Positions 55,667 to 64,000 are shown, counted from the stretch's first letter. The stretch: 64,000 bases of DNA from a candidate division WS6 bacterium OLB21 (GCA_001567305.1 JYPD01000011.1:1-64000); one strand, 5' to 3'. Notes: generated by a model not told the origin, from the sequence alone. Made by a program: numbers and translations.

Positions 55667-56911
55667 TTAAAACAGCACGCTGATAAGCGGAATGTACATC
55701 TCCTTTGAGCTTAGTCCTCCATGTAATGATTTCTTGGTAATTTTGTGCTGTGCAGAGTTTATGTATGCACAGTGTCCTTCTTTGCCAATGATTGCTACAT
55801 GTCCAAATCTTCGTTTAAAGATTTCGCTTTCTTTAAACAGTCCAAGGTTCTGCATATCTTGGTAGCTTAAGACATGATATTGTTCACCAAGTTTGTCTTT
55901 AAGTCTGTCGATAATCGCCTTAGTATCGTCTTTTGCATCAAGCCTTAAAAAGAAGTCTCTCGGAGTGCCAAGTGGATTATTTTGTCCAGGATATCTTGCA
56001 ATTTGATTGATTTTTATGTCTGGAAAAAGATCATCGAGATAGACTGTTTGCGTATCATAAACTGCAGTCTGGCCATGATCTGCACAAACCAGCACCAAGG
56101 TGTTGGGATTATTCTTTATTCTACTAAGAAAGTTTTGCAGATGCCAAAGTGTAGATTTTAATTCTGCGTAAGTATATTCGCTATCGATTCTGTATTTGTG
56201 GGAAATTGTATCGATGCCTTCGTAGTAGAAGTATGTAAAACCCTTGGTTGAGTTTACTACTACCTCTTTGAGTTTTGTAAAGCCTTCGCTAAGCGTTGCA
56301 TAACCGATCGGATCATTAGACCCTTTGTAATAATGATTGAAGGCAGAAGGGGCAAGAATATTCGGTACTATCGCCTGAGTTGATAGTCCGTAAGCCTCAA
56401 TTTTTTCAAACACATTTGATTGAGGAAGAATTTGGTCAATAGCGTAATCATCGAGCAGAGTTTCTGGCCTCGTATCTGTAGGTCTGTTCAGCAAAAAAGG
56501 AGAGATTATTTCGTCGATTTCGTCATGGTACATGTGCCATTCATAAATACCGTGCTCATAAACTGGTAGGCCGGTATAAACACTTGTTGCATGAGCAGAA
56601 GTAGTAGCCGGAAACTGTGATGTTAGTTTGCTGATTTGGTGATTGTAATCATCGAGAAAGGCATATTCATCGATGTATTTTTCTAAGAAATACCAGGCGA
56701 AATTATCTAAGAATATTAGGATTACATTATCGATTTGTGGACTACTTAGATATTCAGATTCAGGAAGTGTCTCGTGAGCATCTTCAACTCCAAGAATCTT
56801 GTTGACAGTCGGCATGATATTAGCAAACGAAAGTTTTTCTTCGTATGCTGGCCTTATAATATCATCTGCACATTCTGTATTGACCAGTAATTTATTAGTA
56901 TGAATGTTCAT
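55667..56911 (-). CDS. Alkaline phosphatase-superfamily phosphodiesterase/nucleotide pyrophosphatase-like
   Basis: 414 aa, no signal peptide. Metal and nucleophile motifs: VILIFLDNFAWYF, FPATTSAHATSVYTGLPVYEHGIYEW with the Thr nucleophile, YYEGIDTISHKY, LVCADHGQT and HGGLSSKEM. This is the pattern of type I phosphodiesterase/PglZ-like members of the superfamily. It hydrolyses phosphodiesters of unknown identity, probably in the cytoplasm. A winged-helix gene lies 15 nt upstream in the same direction. Confidence 0.87.
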   Translation of the reverse strand: MNIHTNKLLVNTECADDIIRPAYEEKLSFANIMPTVNKILGVEDAHETLPESEYLSSPQIDNVILIFLDNFAWYFLEKYIDEYAFLDDYNHQISKLTSQFPATTSAHATSVYTGLPVYEHGIYEWHMYHDEIDEIISPFLLNRPTDTRPETLLDDYAIDQILPQSNVFEKIEAYGLSTQAIVPNILAPSAFNHYYKGSNDPIGYATLSEGFTKLKEVVVNSTKGFTYFYYEGIDTISHKYRIDSEYTYAELKSTLWHLQNFLSRIKNNPNTLVLVCADHGQTAVYDTQTVYLDDLFPDIKINQIARYPGQNNPLGTPRDFFLRLDAKDDTKAIIDRLKDKLGEQYHVLSYQDMQNLGLFKESEIFKRRFGHVAIIGKEGHCAYINSAQHKITKKSLHGGLSSKEMYIPLISVLF

Positions 56912-56926
56912 GGATTGAATCGAGGA

Positions 56927-57148
56927 TTATGTTTTTAGTCGAAATAACCCTTTTTCGGGTTTGTACACTTTGTCGGGATACTTTTCGACTAGTTTCCAGA
57001 TACAGCCATTAATTGTTTTTGGGTGGAGTTCGGGGGCAATCATTTGAATATCTTCGAGTAGTTTGTGCCAGCGAAGACCGGTTGGGTTTTGCTGTAAAAG
57101 TTCAAAAAGAAGTCTATATACTTTATCCGTTTTAGTTTCTACTTCCAT
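56927..57148 (-). CDS. Small winged-helix protein
   Basis: 73 aa from ATG 57148 (MEVETKTDKVYRLLFELLQQ); an ATG three codons upstream (57157) is also possible. The helices TGLRWHKLLEDIQ and HPKTINGCIWKLVEKYP, with the wing VYKPEKGLFRL, form a winged-helix DNA-binding fold like the HB1/ASXL-type HTH. It lies between the GNAT gene (10 nt) and the phosphodiesterase gene. Possibly a local repressor. Confidence 0.7.
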   Translation of the reverse strand: MEVETKTDKVYRLLFELLQQNPTGLRWHKLLEDIQMIAPELHPKTINGCIWKLVEKYPDKVYKPEKGLFRLKT

Positions 57149-57157
57149 AGAGATCAA

Positions 57158-57742
57158 TTATGGATTAATTTTATAAATCATGTCAAGACAAGCGATTCCA
57201 TCACTATTAACGAATTCGCAGACTTCTTGAAAGCCTAAACTTAGGTAATGTTTGATTGCTTTAGCGTTATCTTTATGTACTCCACCAAAAAGTATTATTG
57301 TATCTTTTCCTAAATAAGATATTAATGGAATGATTTTTTTAAATACTACTAAGGCTATTCCTTTCCCCTGATATGCTTCAGCAAGCACAGGACCATATCT
57401 AGAAGTTCTTGCGACTTCTAAATTAACACCATGGTTTCGAAATCTTGTTATGTCTTCTTCAACTAGATCCATGCTGAATTCAAAGATACCAATCAGTTCG
57501 CTGTTTTTGCTGTTTTCAAGAACGAATCGTATCTTGTCGTATTTATCAATATCTTGACATAGACTAGCCGCCATAGCCTGATCAAAGGAGGGGTAGGTAA
57601 AGAATCTTTTTGTGTCTTCGCTTAACGAAAGTAGCAATTTCGCAAGTGCTTGTTCATCTTTGCTTCTGAGTGGTCTGAGATTGAGTTTTAAGTTATTATT
57701 TTGAGTAAATTCGACTTGTAGCTTGGGGTCTTTGCTGTTCAT
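57158..57742 (-). CDS. GNAT-family N-acetyltransferase
   Basis: 194 aa. N-terminal LRPLRSKDEQALAKLLLSL and the acetyl-CoA loop RYGPVLAEAYQGKGIALVVFKKI (Q/GxGxA type), followed by HKDNAKAIKHYLSLGFQEV. Substrate unknown. Starts 5 nt after the stop of the kinase-like gene, so these minus-strand genes form one run from 58651 to 55667. Confidence 0.87.
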   Translation of the reverse strand: MNSKDPKLQVEFTQNNNLKLNLRPLRSKDEQALAKLLLSLSEDTKRFFTYPSFDQAMAASLCQDIDKYDKIRFVLENSKNSELIGIFEFSMDLVEEDITRFRNHGVNLEVARTSRYGPVLAEAYQGKGIALVVFKKIIPLISYLGKDTIILFGGVHKDNAKAIKHYLSLGFQEVCEFVNSDGIACLDMIYKINP

Positions 57743-57747
57743 ATATC

Positions 57748-58651
57748 TTAGTAGTTACCTATCAATCCATTATAAGCGAGATCAATTGTATTTTGTTGTG
57801 ACATGATATCCCTAAACTCGTCTGCCATGGCTAATAGTGTATCTATATTTGTTGGTAAACTCAAACCCTTCTCTCTGGCACCTTTTGTGTATTTGTACCA
57901 CATCTCAGAGATGGCGTTATCGTTGGCTTTTTCTTTGATATATTATTTTGTTGGTCATATCGTAGTTGATCACAGCAACTCCAGTTCTTCTCACCATTAA
58001 TAATACATTCCCAGGATTTGGATCTCCATGTAGAACATGTAAGTTCTGACCATTGATTATTGATGCTTTTCTAGCTAGATTGATGGCTTGAACAGCTGAT
58101 AAAGCATAAGCTGCTGACGCGATTCCTATAACTTCTGGGGTGTTTGTTCTCTTAAGTATTGCTTCTATGCTTCGTCCGTAATGAGTCGATAATGTACCAA
58201 GGTAAGGTCTATCTTCTATTTCAACTTCCACAAATCGATGCATTTCTGAAGCCTCAATGTGGGAAAAGCCAGATGCTACTAGATGCATATGTTGTGCTGG
58301 TACGCTTTTTCTTATAGTATCATTAAAGTCCGGATTTAGTGCTATTTTTAGCCACCTAGGGGTTATATAGTTAGTATCATAGATATCTTTAATGGTATTA
58401 ACAAGGATACCGTACGGTCGAATATACTCAAGTTTAATTGGGTCAAATCTATTGCGATTTAATACCGCCCAAGTAGTGTCGCACGATTCTCCTTCTAAAG
58501 TGACGCGAAAAGGAAAGGGCAGTATCTGGTTTCCTGCCTGTTCAATAATTTGTTGATTAATTATATTAAAATGATCTGGTCCCACATCTGATTCTAATCT
58601 ATTATAATTATATAATAGATCGACAAAAAAATCTGTATAGTATAGATTCAC
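57748..58651 (-). CDS. APH-like kinase-fold protein, frameshifted
   Basis: The first frame (58651 to about 57920) has LHVLHGDPNPGNVLLM, the Brenner motif of aminoglycoside-phosphotransferase-like kinases, and VAVINYDMT as the DFG-equivalent region (Asp present). It then breaks near 57935. Frame repair gives KEKANDNAISEMWYKYTKG and a C-terminal helical part ending at 57748, about 300 aa. No clear glycine-rich loop is visible in the N-lobe, so substrate and activity are uncertain. Confidence 0.68.
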
Positions 58652-58687
58652 AATTACTAAGGAGATCTCTCGTGTGAGGAAATCGTT

Positions 58688-59245
58688 CTAAGCTTCTATA
58701 AGCTTAACTACAGCTTCAAGACATTGAGGTAATGTATTCCAACCGGCAGAGCTGTTTAGGTGACCACCATTCTTGACAATTATCAGCTCGCCATTTAGTT
58801 CTTTAGCAAGGAATTCTGCATTATCTAGCGGTACGAGCGGGTCGTTATCACCATGAATTATTGAGAACTTTTGACATTTAGTTAGGATTGCTTGGAAGTC
58901 AAAGTCACGGTCAAGAAAACTGAGTAATCTTTTGTTTTCAATTCTTTCTGAAGGTCCGGATACTAGAATGGCTCCTGCAATATTTTGTGCCTTGCTCATT
59001 TCGAGATATCTAAGGATCGCAGGGACTCCAAGTGAATGACCAATAAGATAAATTTCGTCCTGTGGGTTATTCTCGACATGTCTTGAAATTTCGTTCGTCC
59101 ATTCGTCACACTTTGGATAATCTGGAGTGGGCATAGAAAGGGAGCATGCGTAGATATCTAGCTTGTCTAGTTCGCCCATCAGCCAAGGTCTCCAGCCTCC
59201 GTTAGGCCTGCCTTCAAAACCGTGGATGATGAATACTTTTGTCAT
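58688..59245 (-). CDS. RBBP9/YdeN-type alpha/beta hydrolase
   Basis: 185 aa with the serine-hydrolase triad: nucleophile in LIGHSLGVPA, Asp in IIHGDNDPLVP and His in KNGGHLNSSAG. The N-terminus VFIIHGFEGRPNGGWRPWL and short length are typical of the RBBP9/YdeN family. An intracellular esterase-like enzyme with unknown substrate. The ATG is 2 nt from the stop of the S51 gene, so they are cotranscribed. Confidence 0.88.
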   Translation of the reverse strand: MTKVFIIHGFEGRPNGGWRPWLMGELDKLDIYACSLSMPTPDYPKCDEWTNEISRHVENNPQDEIYLIGHSLGVPAILRYLEMSKAQNIAGAILVSGPSERIENKRLLSFLDRDFDFQAILTKCQKFSIIHGDNDPLVPLDNAEFLAKELNGELIIVKNGGHLNSSAGWNTLPQCLEAVVKLIEA

Positions 59246-59247
59246 AG

Positions 59248-59895
59248 TTAGTTATACTTCAACCAATTTCCTTCTGAAATTACTTCAACTTGATGATCTT
59301 TTACCATAATTGCCGAGTTGTCGTCTAATGCGTAAACCTGTTCGCTGATTTCTTTTGATGCAACATCAAGGTTTGTTTCTTTGATTCTATCAAAGTGTGG
59401 GGAATTGAGGTGTGGGATTGTTTGAAAATTAACAAGACCAAGACCTTCTTTGATTTCTAGATCATATTTCTCTCTAAACAGATTTTGAACAGAGTTGTAA
59501 ATGGTTGATCCGGTAATACAGCTTCCGGCACTAATCCCAACATATATACGTGTTTGTAATAGATCCGGAAGAAGATTTTGTAATCCAGACTTCATAAACC
59601 AATGCATTAAATGGAAGGTGTTGCCGCCACCAAACAATAGGACATCTGCAGAGTCAAGTCTAGGTAGCCAATGCTTCTGGGGTAATGCCGAGATATCTAC
59701 GATGTCTAGCTCAAATCCTGCACTCACACAATTTTGCATATCTTCTATGAGCCAGCTTTTGTCTCCCGGTTCGATATTTGCAGCTGTTGGAACAAATGCA
59801 AGTTTTGATCTGTTTGCAGATTTACCCACCATATTCTCTAGGACCATTATAATTGATTTGTTCGTTAACCCTGCAGATGTTAGAAGAAGCTTCAT
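59248..59895 (-). CDS. Peptidase S51 (dipeptidase E-like) family protein
   Basis: 215 aa. LAFVPTAANIEPGDKSW, then LLFGGGNTFHLMHW, and nucleophile Ser in IYVGISAGSCITG, with TIPHLNSPH late. It is a homologue of the S51 protein at 7973-8617, so the genome carries two copies. It is upstream of and 2 nt from the RBBP9-type hydrolase gene. Dipeptide hydrolysis is the family function. Confidence 0.88.
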   Translation of the reverse strand: MKLLLTSAGLTNKSIIMVLENMVGKSANRSKLAFVPTAANIEPGDKSWLIEDMQNCVSAGFELDIVDISALPQKHWLPRLDSADVLLFGGGNTFHLMHWFMKSGLQNLLPDLLQTRIYVGISAGSCITGSTIYNSVQNLFREKYDLEIKEGLGLVNFQTIPHLNSPHFDRIKETNLDVASKEISEQVYALDDNSAIMVKDHQVEVISEGNWLKYN

Positions 59896-60006
59896 GAAGA
59901 ATTTAGGATCACAATTAAGTTTAATAGTCTTTTAATCTTTGATGAAACAAACAATAACTCCAGAAATTATATCGTAAATTGTCAGTCATTGAGAATCCCG
60001 ATAGAA

Positions 60007-60025
60007 TTGATTAATAAGTAATCAA
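60007..60025 (+). promoter_or_regulatory. Inverted repeat upstream of the heliorhodopsin locus
   Basis: TTGATTA-ATAAG-TAATCAA, a perfect 7-bp inverted repeat 18 bp before the first ATG of the locus. It could be an operator, but in such AT-rich sequence a chance palindrome is possible. Confidence 0.35.
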
Positions 60026-60043
60026 ATTATTATTGAAATTATC

Positions 60044-60518
60044 ATGAACTATCTTCAGCAAATACTACCCAAAACGGTGTCGAACAAATATTCCGGTCCA
60101 CTAATCCCCCTGTATGTTTTTTATCTTATAACTAGTATTTCTATTGCTAGGAGCCTGATCCACATATTCTCACAAGATGGAGGAGCTGGGAGTATTGCTA
60201 CTATCCCCATCAATGATTATGTGAACGGGGGGAAAAGAGGCGGTAGTATTCATGTTTGCTATGTGGGGTTTAGGACAGCTTTTAATGGGAATATTTTATG
60301 CGATTGTTTCCATAAAATATAAAAGTTTACTGCCTCTAATGTATATCTTCATATTCTTAGAGTATTTCGGTGGTTTTCTGATAGGACAATACAAAGGATT
60401 GGCAACAGAAGGTACGCCTCCTGGAGCAATTGGTGCTCAAATTCTTATGCCTCTAAGTATTATGATGCTCATCTGGATTTTAAATGGCTCTCACGAATCT
60501 AGAAGAATTCGCAATTAA
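60044..60518 (+). CDS. Four-helix membrane protein next to heliorhodopsin, frameshifted
   Basis: First frame: YVFYLITSISIARSLIHIFSQDGGAGSIATIP. It breaks in the G6 run near 60227, where one G fewer gives NGGKEAVVFMFAMWGLGQLL, and continues to the end at 60518. Repaired length is about 157 aa with four membrane helices. The SIARSLIH and DGGAGSIA segments look highly conserved, but I cannot name the family. It precedes heliorhodopsin by 100 bp in the same orientation. Confidence 0.65.
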
Positions 60519-60569
60519 TTGCTTGCTTCACCGACAGATCTTGCCTAGATAGAAAATTGGTGCATTTTC

Positions 60570-60599
60570 TTGAGATTAGTTCTAATATAAAAGTATTAA
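60570..60599 (+). promoter_or_regulatory. Possible promoter of heliorhodopsin
   Basis: TTGAGA (60570-60575), 18-nt spacer, TATTAA (60594-60599), 20 bp before the ATG. Weak but well placed; it would allow expression independent of the upstream gene. Confidence 0.35.
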
Positions 60600-60618
60600 T
60601 AATTTATATTTTTTCAAT

Positions 60619-61392
60619 ATGAATACAGAAAATAGCTACAAAAAGCTACGGAAGTGGAATGCAATTATGGCTGTCCTCCACTTTGTCCAAGGAATTGCAA
60701 TGCTTGCAATTAGCAGAGATTTTAGCATCCCTCTAACAACTACTTACTTAGACTTCAACTTGCAAGCTAACACGATATTGCCTGTGACAAATGAGGCAAT
60801 GCAACTGAATCTGGGCCAGTTTATTTCTGTATTTCTATTCTTATCAGCTTTTTTTCACTTCCTACTTATCTTACCTGGAATATATGAATGGTATGTTAAG
60901 AATCTGAAGAATAAGATTAACTATCTAAGGTGGATTGAATACGCATTTAGCTCTTCGGTTATGATTGTAGCTATCGCAATTCTTTGCGGAATGTTTGATC
61001 TTCCGAGTTTGATTCTCATCTTTGGGCTAAACGCCATGATGAACCTGTTTGGTTTGATGATGGAGCTACATAACCAAACAACGAAAAAGACTAACTGGAC
61101 TGCGTTCATCTTCGGTACAATAGCAGGAATCCTACCTTGGATTGTAATAGCCATGTACTTCTTTGGAGCGGTGTCGTCTGTAGGTACCAACATCCCAAGC
61201 TTTGTATATGCAATTCTTGTATCAATCTTTCTGTTCTTCAATTGTTTTGCAATCAATATGTTTTTGCAGTACAAACAAGTCGGTCCGTGGAAGGATTATC
61301 TTTTTGGAGAAAGGGTTTATATTCTGTTAAGTCTGATAGCAAAATCAGCATTGGCTTGGCAAATATTCTCAGGTACTTTGAGGCCGATGTAA
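60619..61392 (+). CDS. Heliorhodopsin
   Basis: 257 aa with seven membrane helices. Family features occur at the expected positions: LHFVQGIAML in helix A, His80 in FFHFLLI, counterion Glu107 in LRWIEYAFSSS, GLNAMMNLFGLMMELHNQ in helix D, FNCFAINMFLQYK in helix F, and the retinal Schiff-base Lys242 in LSLIAKSALAWQIFSGTL. Numbering nearly equals that of heliorhodopsin 48C12 (Glu107, Lys241). It is a light-responsive non-pumping rhodopsin with an inverted orientation (N-terminus inside). No retinal biosynthesis gene is in this window, so retinal must come from elsewhere. Confidence 0.95.
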   Translation: MNTENSYKKLRKWNAIMAVLHFVQGIAMLAISRDFSIPLTTTYLDFNLQANTILPVTNEAMQLNLGQFISVFLFLSAFFHFLLILPGIYEWYVKNLKNKINYLRWIEYAFSSSVMIVAIAILCGMFDLPSLILIFGLNAMMNLFGLMMELHNQTTKKTNWTAFIFGTIAGILPWIVIAMYFFGAVSSVGTNIPSFVYAILVSIFLFFNCFAINMFLQYKQVGPWKDYLFGERVYILLSLIAKSALAWQIFSGTLRPM

Positions 61393-61424
61393 GAGTTGTC
61401 AGAAATATTTGACCCTGCACTTCA

Positions 61425-62051
61425 ATGGGTAAGCAATTGGAATTATACGAGAAATACTTTGTTAAGAACAACTTCGAAAGGTTGGGATTATTCAAGTTGC
61501 TAAGAGATGAATTCGACATTCGATCAGCATTATACCTTGGAAGTTTTCTACATATCACTCCTGCATTTGTATTTCCCAAGACAGTCTTTGTTGATAGCGA
61601 TAGACGAGTACAAAAGTTCTATGCAGATCCTGAGATAAGAAAAATGGTTAAAAGCAAAAAGCAATATAAATCAGAAGCTGACTTTATAGGTATCCAGCAA
61701 AATTACGAAAAAACCAACTTACTAGATGAGGATTCTTTTGACCTACTAATTTCTCAATATGCAGGTTTTGTCTCACAGGCTGGCAAACGCTATCTAAAGA
61801 ACAATGGCATTTTAATCGTAAATAACTCTCATGGTGATGCAAGCATGGCTTTTCTTGATCAGGATTATCAATTAGTTGGAGTAATCAACCATTCTAACGG
61901 TAACTGGAGATACAGTTCCAAAAACTTAGGTGACTACTTTGTTCCAAAGAAGCCACCACATCCATCAGTTGAGCAAATTAAATCAGTGATGAGGGGGGTA
62001 GTATATACCAAATCTGCAGGTATTTATGTTTTCAAGCTTAGCAAGGATTAG
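61425..62051 (+). CDS. Class I methyltransferase-like protein downstream of heliorhodopsin
   Basis: 208 aa. A Rossmann-like region SALYLGSFLHITPAFVFPKTVFVDSDRR takes the place of SAM motif I and its acidic strand end, followed by LLDEDSFDLLISQYAGFV and KRYLKNNGILIVNNSHGDA. The glycine-rich loop is poor, so SAM binding is not certain. Begins 32 nt after the heliorhodopsin stop and is probably on the same transcript. Confidence 0.6.
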   Translation: MGKQLELYEKYFVKNNFERLGLFKLLRDEFDIRSALYLGSFLHITPAFVFPKTVFVDSDRRVQKFYADPEIRKMVKSKKQYKSEADFIGIQQNYEKTNLLDEDSFDLLISQYAGFVSQAGKRYLKNNGILIVNNSHGDASMAFLDQDYQLVGVINHSNGNWRYSSKNLGDYFVPKKPPHPSVEQIKSVMRGVVYTKSAGIYVFKLSKD

Positions 62052-62146
62052 GATTTGCAGTAACTCTCAGGAATAGAAATCCAATCTTCTATTCCTTTGA
62101 ACCTATAAAGTACGCAATTTGATCCAGATGAGCTAAGTGATAAAAC

Positions 62147-62231
62147 CGGAGAGGACAGGATTCGAACCTGCGGTTCCTTGCGGAACACAGTCTTTCCAGG
62201 ACTGCCATTTAAACCACTCATGCACCTCTCC
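62147..62231 (-). tRNA. tRNA-Ser (GGA)
   Basis: Class II tRNA. Acceptor GGAGAGG/CCTCTCC, anticodon stem CAGTC/GACTG around loop CTGGAAA (anticodon GGA), long variable arm TTCCGCAAGGAA, T arm AGGTTCGAATCCT, discriminator G. No genomic CCA. Confidence 0.94.
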
Positions 62232-62368
62232 AAATTGTAGGTAATTATAGCTTATTCGTTCTCGCTTTAGAAATAGTTAATAAAGACCTGCAATAATTTC
62301 TTTAGAAAACAGCTCTTTAGTTTTTAAGGGAACTATTCTAAAAATCAGGCATATATTATTCATTTTTG

Positions 62369-63443
62369 ATGGACAATAAAAAAGAAAGCCCTGCTTGCAG
62401 GCGGCGGTTTGCTTGGAGGTCTACTAGTTGCAGACAAATCGGGCGCAATCGTAAAAGGTATCGCTATCGGAATAGTCTGCATTCTGCTAGCAATGCTTCT
62501 TACTTTTAATAGTGTGGGTGGAGTTCAAGAAGTATCCAACGATGTGGCAGCAATTCCGTTGGTCAGTGTTAATGATCTTGATGGTCAACGAGGAATGGTT
62601 AAGGCTTTTGGCACTATCAGCACAGAATCGTCATTGTCATTTGAACTAGTTAAATGTGCAGAGGTAGTATGCCTTTCTCCAGAGCTATTGTTGTCAGAAG
62701 AAAATCTTGCTTACTATAAAACTACTTTGCAAAGATTCGAAGTGATTCGCAAAGTTGAAGAGCAAGAAAGTAGTGGCAGTAGAGTTAGCGAAAAAGTGAC
62801 ATACAAAAATGAGTGGGTCACAAAATCAGAAAAAGAGCAGTGGGCGGATTTGAAAATTGGAAGTGTTAAGATCAACCCGGTCAAAGCAAGAACGCTTATA
62901 GATACAGAAAGAGAAGAACTTACTGGTGTTTATATCGAGGGTTTAACTCAGTTAGAGACTTACGGCAGACAACCCGCAGAAGACGAACCAGCCTTTGGAA
63001 CTACTCGCGCTGTGGTTACTTATTTGCCTTTAGACGATCGTGAATATACTGTTGTTGGCGAACTCAGAAGTGATGGCTTTAGTGCCGGAGACCCGTTCAT
63101 TTTCACTGATCTATCTGACAGCCAGCTCGTCTCTCGATTAGGAGGAGAAGAGTCTACAAGCCGCTGGCTAATGCGATTTGTTGCATTTGTTCTGTTAACA
63201 TTTGGCTTTACAAGCATATTAAGTCCGATACTTGTATTTACTGACATGATTCCTCTTGCTGGTAAAGCTGCACGCAGCGCAGCAACACTTGTCAGCGCAA
63301 TTGCAGCAGGTATTATTGTGTTGGCTACAGTATTCTTGCTTAATTACTGGTGGGCAATAGCATTTATAATCATTTTGGGTTTATTTGGATTTGCATTTAT
63401 TGCATCTAGAAAGACCAATACTAATACAGAGCAGAAAAGTTAA
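62369..63443 (+). CDS. TMEM43-family membrane protein, frameshifted near the start
   Basis: The main frame (62409-63443) lacks a proper start. ATG 62369 followed by an A6 run gives MDNKK-KKALLAGGGLLGGLL after a one-base correction. One membrane helix near residue 30, a large extracytoplasmic beta-rich region with two Cys, and three C-terminal helices beginning SRWLMRFVAFVLLTFGFTSILSPI, then MIPLAGKAARSAATLV. The helix cluster with RFVAF and IP-GK matches bacterial TMEM43 (DUF1625) proteins. Function in bacteria unknown. Confidence 0.8.
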
Positions 63444-63463
63444 GATGATTTTGAATTAATGAA

Positions 63464-63487
63464 ATGCGCCGGCTTTCGCCGGCGCAT
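63464..63487. terminator. Bidirectional-type hairpin between convergent genes
   Basis: Perfect stem ATGCGCCGGC-TTTC-GCCGGCGCAT between the TMEM43-like and the convergent membrane-protein genes. It lacks a long T-run but is placed to end both transcripts. Confidence 0.7.
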
Positions 63488-63505
63488 CAATTACAAAAGC
63501 TTAAT

Positions 63506-63919
63506 TTATTTCATCATCTCTGCCAGATAGAGCAAAGGAATATATGCTGATAGGAAATAGAAAGCAAATCCAACAAGCGATAATACTGTTATTGTTAAAA
63601 CAGAAGCTATCCACCTAGATGCGGTTGCATTGCTGGCTGTATTATTCATGTATCTGTAAGCAGCTAGAAATCCAATCACAACATAGGTTGCTGCAAGCAC
63701 TAGCATTACCTGCATTGGTGTAGTAGGGGGTTCAACACCAAACTTTACATACAATCCTGCGGTTTTATTACCTACGGTGTAGAGGTGCAGTAATACTAAG
63801 GTTAAAACATAGCTCAGTGAATAAAACATCAGAAACACTTGCAGAGTCTTGATCATCGGATCAAGTTGCTTAACCTGTTTTACAGCTGGTTTGGCTTTTG
63901 CCTTCTTTTTTGTGGGCAT
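63506..63919 (-). CDS. Three-helix membrane protein with basic N-terminus
   Basis: 137 aa with a Lys/Ala/Pro-rich N-terminus (MPTKKKAKAKPAVKQVK) and three membrane helices at about residues 25-48, 68-90 and 102-130. No family recognised. The 80 bp from here to the window end show only an AT-rich upstream region. Confidence 0.65.
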   Translation of the reverse strand: MPTKKKAKAKPAVKQVKQLDPMIKTLQVFLMFYSLSYVLTLVLLHLYTVGNKTAGLYVKFGVEPPTTPMQVMLVLAATYVVIGFLAAYRYMNNTASNATASRWIASVLTITVLSLVGFAFYFLSAYIPLLYLAEMMK

Positions 63920-64000
63920 GTTTTAAAGAAAATAAATTATTAATAAACTTTAAACGAAAGTATTTGAGAGTGCAATACTGCTCTAGTCTCTGTCTGTCTC

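Noticed and set aside
57803-58000. Plus-strand 65-aa frame
   Set aside because: It lies opposite the C-terminal part of the frameshifted kinase-like gene, whose repaired minus-strand reading gives a far more protein-like sequence.
1-64000. Alternative genetic code (UGA as Gly or Trp)
   Set aside because: Several complete genes end in UGA at the expected length (12171, 28492, 41159, 55660) and conserved proteins show no internal UGA.
1-64000. CRISPR array, transposon or prophage
   Set aside because: No spaced direct repeats, transposase or integrase motifs, or phage structural genes were seen. The M23, lysozyme-like and giant surface proteins have membrane anchors and sit among wall genes, not phage modules.

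Overview
AT-rich bacterial chromosome fragment. The gene content suggests a member of the Candidate Phyla Radiation (Patescibacteria). Genes are small and tightly packed, often with 4-nt start/stop overlaps. There are many orphan soluble or secreted proteins, fermentative glycolysis (pyk, gpmI, a D-2-hydroxyacid dehydrogenase, one GH13 enzyme), LCP/M23/lysozyme-like wall proteins, and no biosynthetic operons. UGA is used as a normal stop (for example at the ends of the hydroxyacid dehydrogenase, the alkyltransferase and the TPR lipoprotein), so the genetic code is 11, not the Gracilibacteria code. The phylum-level placement is inference; I cannot fix the lineage below that.

Layout. 1-3.1 kb: tRNA-Cys, a four-gene ECF-sigma operon, a broken CaCA-type exchanger and a Pro/Leu/Pro tRNA cluster. 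3.2-9.1 kb: membrane proteins, a flavin split-barrel protein, a PAS histidine kinase preceded by a free copy of its own membrane sensor module, trmB, an S51 peptidase and a PH-like membrane protein. 9.1-15.9 kb: GH13 enzyme, hydroxyacid dehydrogenase, a BlaI/M56 regulator pair, a DsbA-like oxidoreductase whose promoter carries a BlaI-type operator, hsp20 under a CIRCE-like site, rsmI and rpmB. 16-19.4 kb: unknown proteins, tRNA-Gln, and a cobalamin riboswitch in front of an unknown zinc-ribbon protein. 19.4-29.2 kb: methyltransferases, pyk, gpmI, lepA, and secreted M23, TPR and lysozyme-like proteins. 29.2-39.5 kb: a surface locus with a WxL-interacting-protein-like gene, a 419-aa secreted protein and a 2501-aa giant protein. 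The last two share a C-terminal module ending in a WxL-like motif. 39.5-59.9 kb: RNA modification, DNA repair, an ATPase/winged-helix regulator, a flavokinase/CoA-binding fusion, several orphan proteins, RNase HI, LCP, DHFR-like, rhodanese, phosphodiesterase, GNAT, kinase-like, hydrolase and S51 genes. 60-64 kb: a heliorhodopsin locus, tRNA-Ser and a TMEM43-like protein.

About 18 genes are interrupted by roughly 25 single-base frame breaks, mostly in A/T or G/C homopolymers, while other long genes (7.5-kb giant, lepA, pyk, gpmI, histidine kinase) are intact. I give such genes as one feature covering the inferred full span. The likeliest explanation is uncorrected long-read indels; pseudogenes or transcriptional slippage are alternatives.

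Most interesting items: the WxL-like giant-protein locus with its structured leader, the orphan B12 riboswitch, the heliorhodopsin neighbourhood, and two operator sites that can be assigned to regulators from sequence alone.
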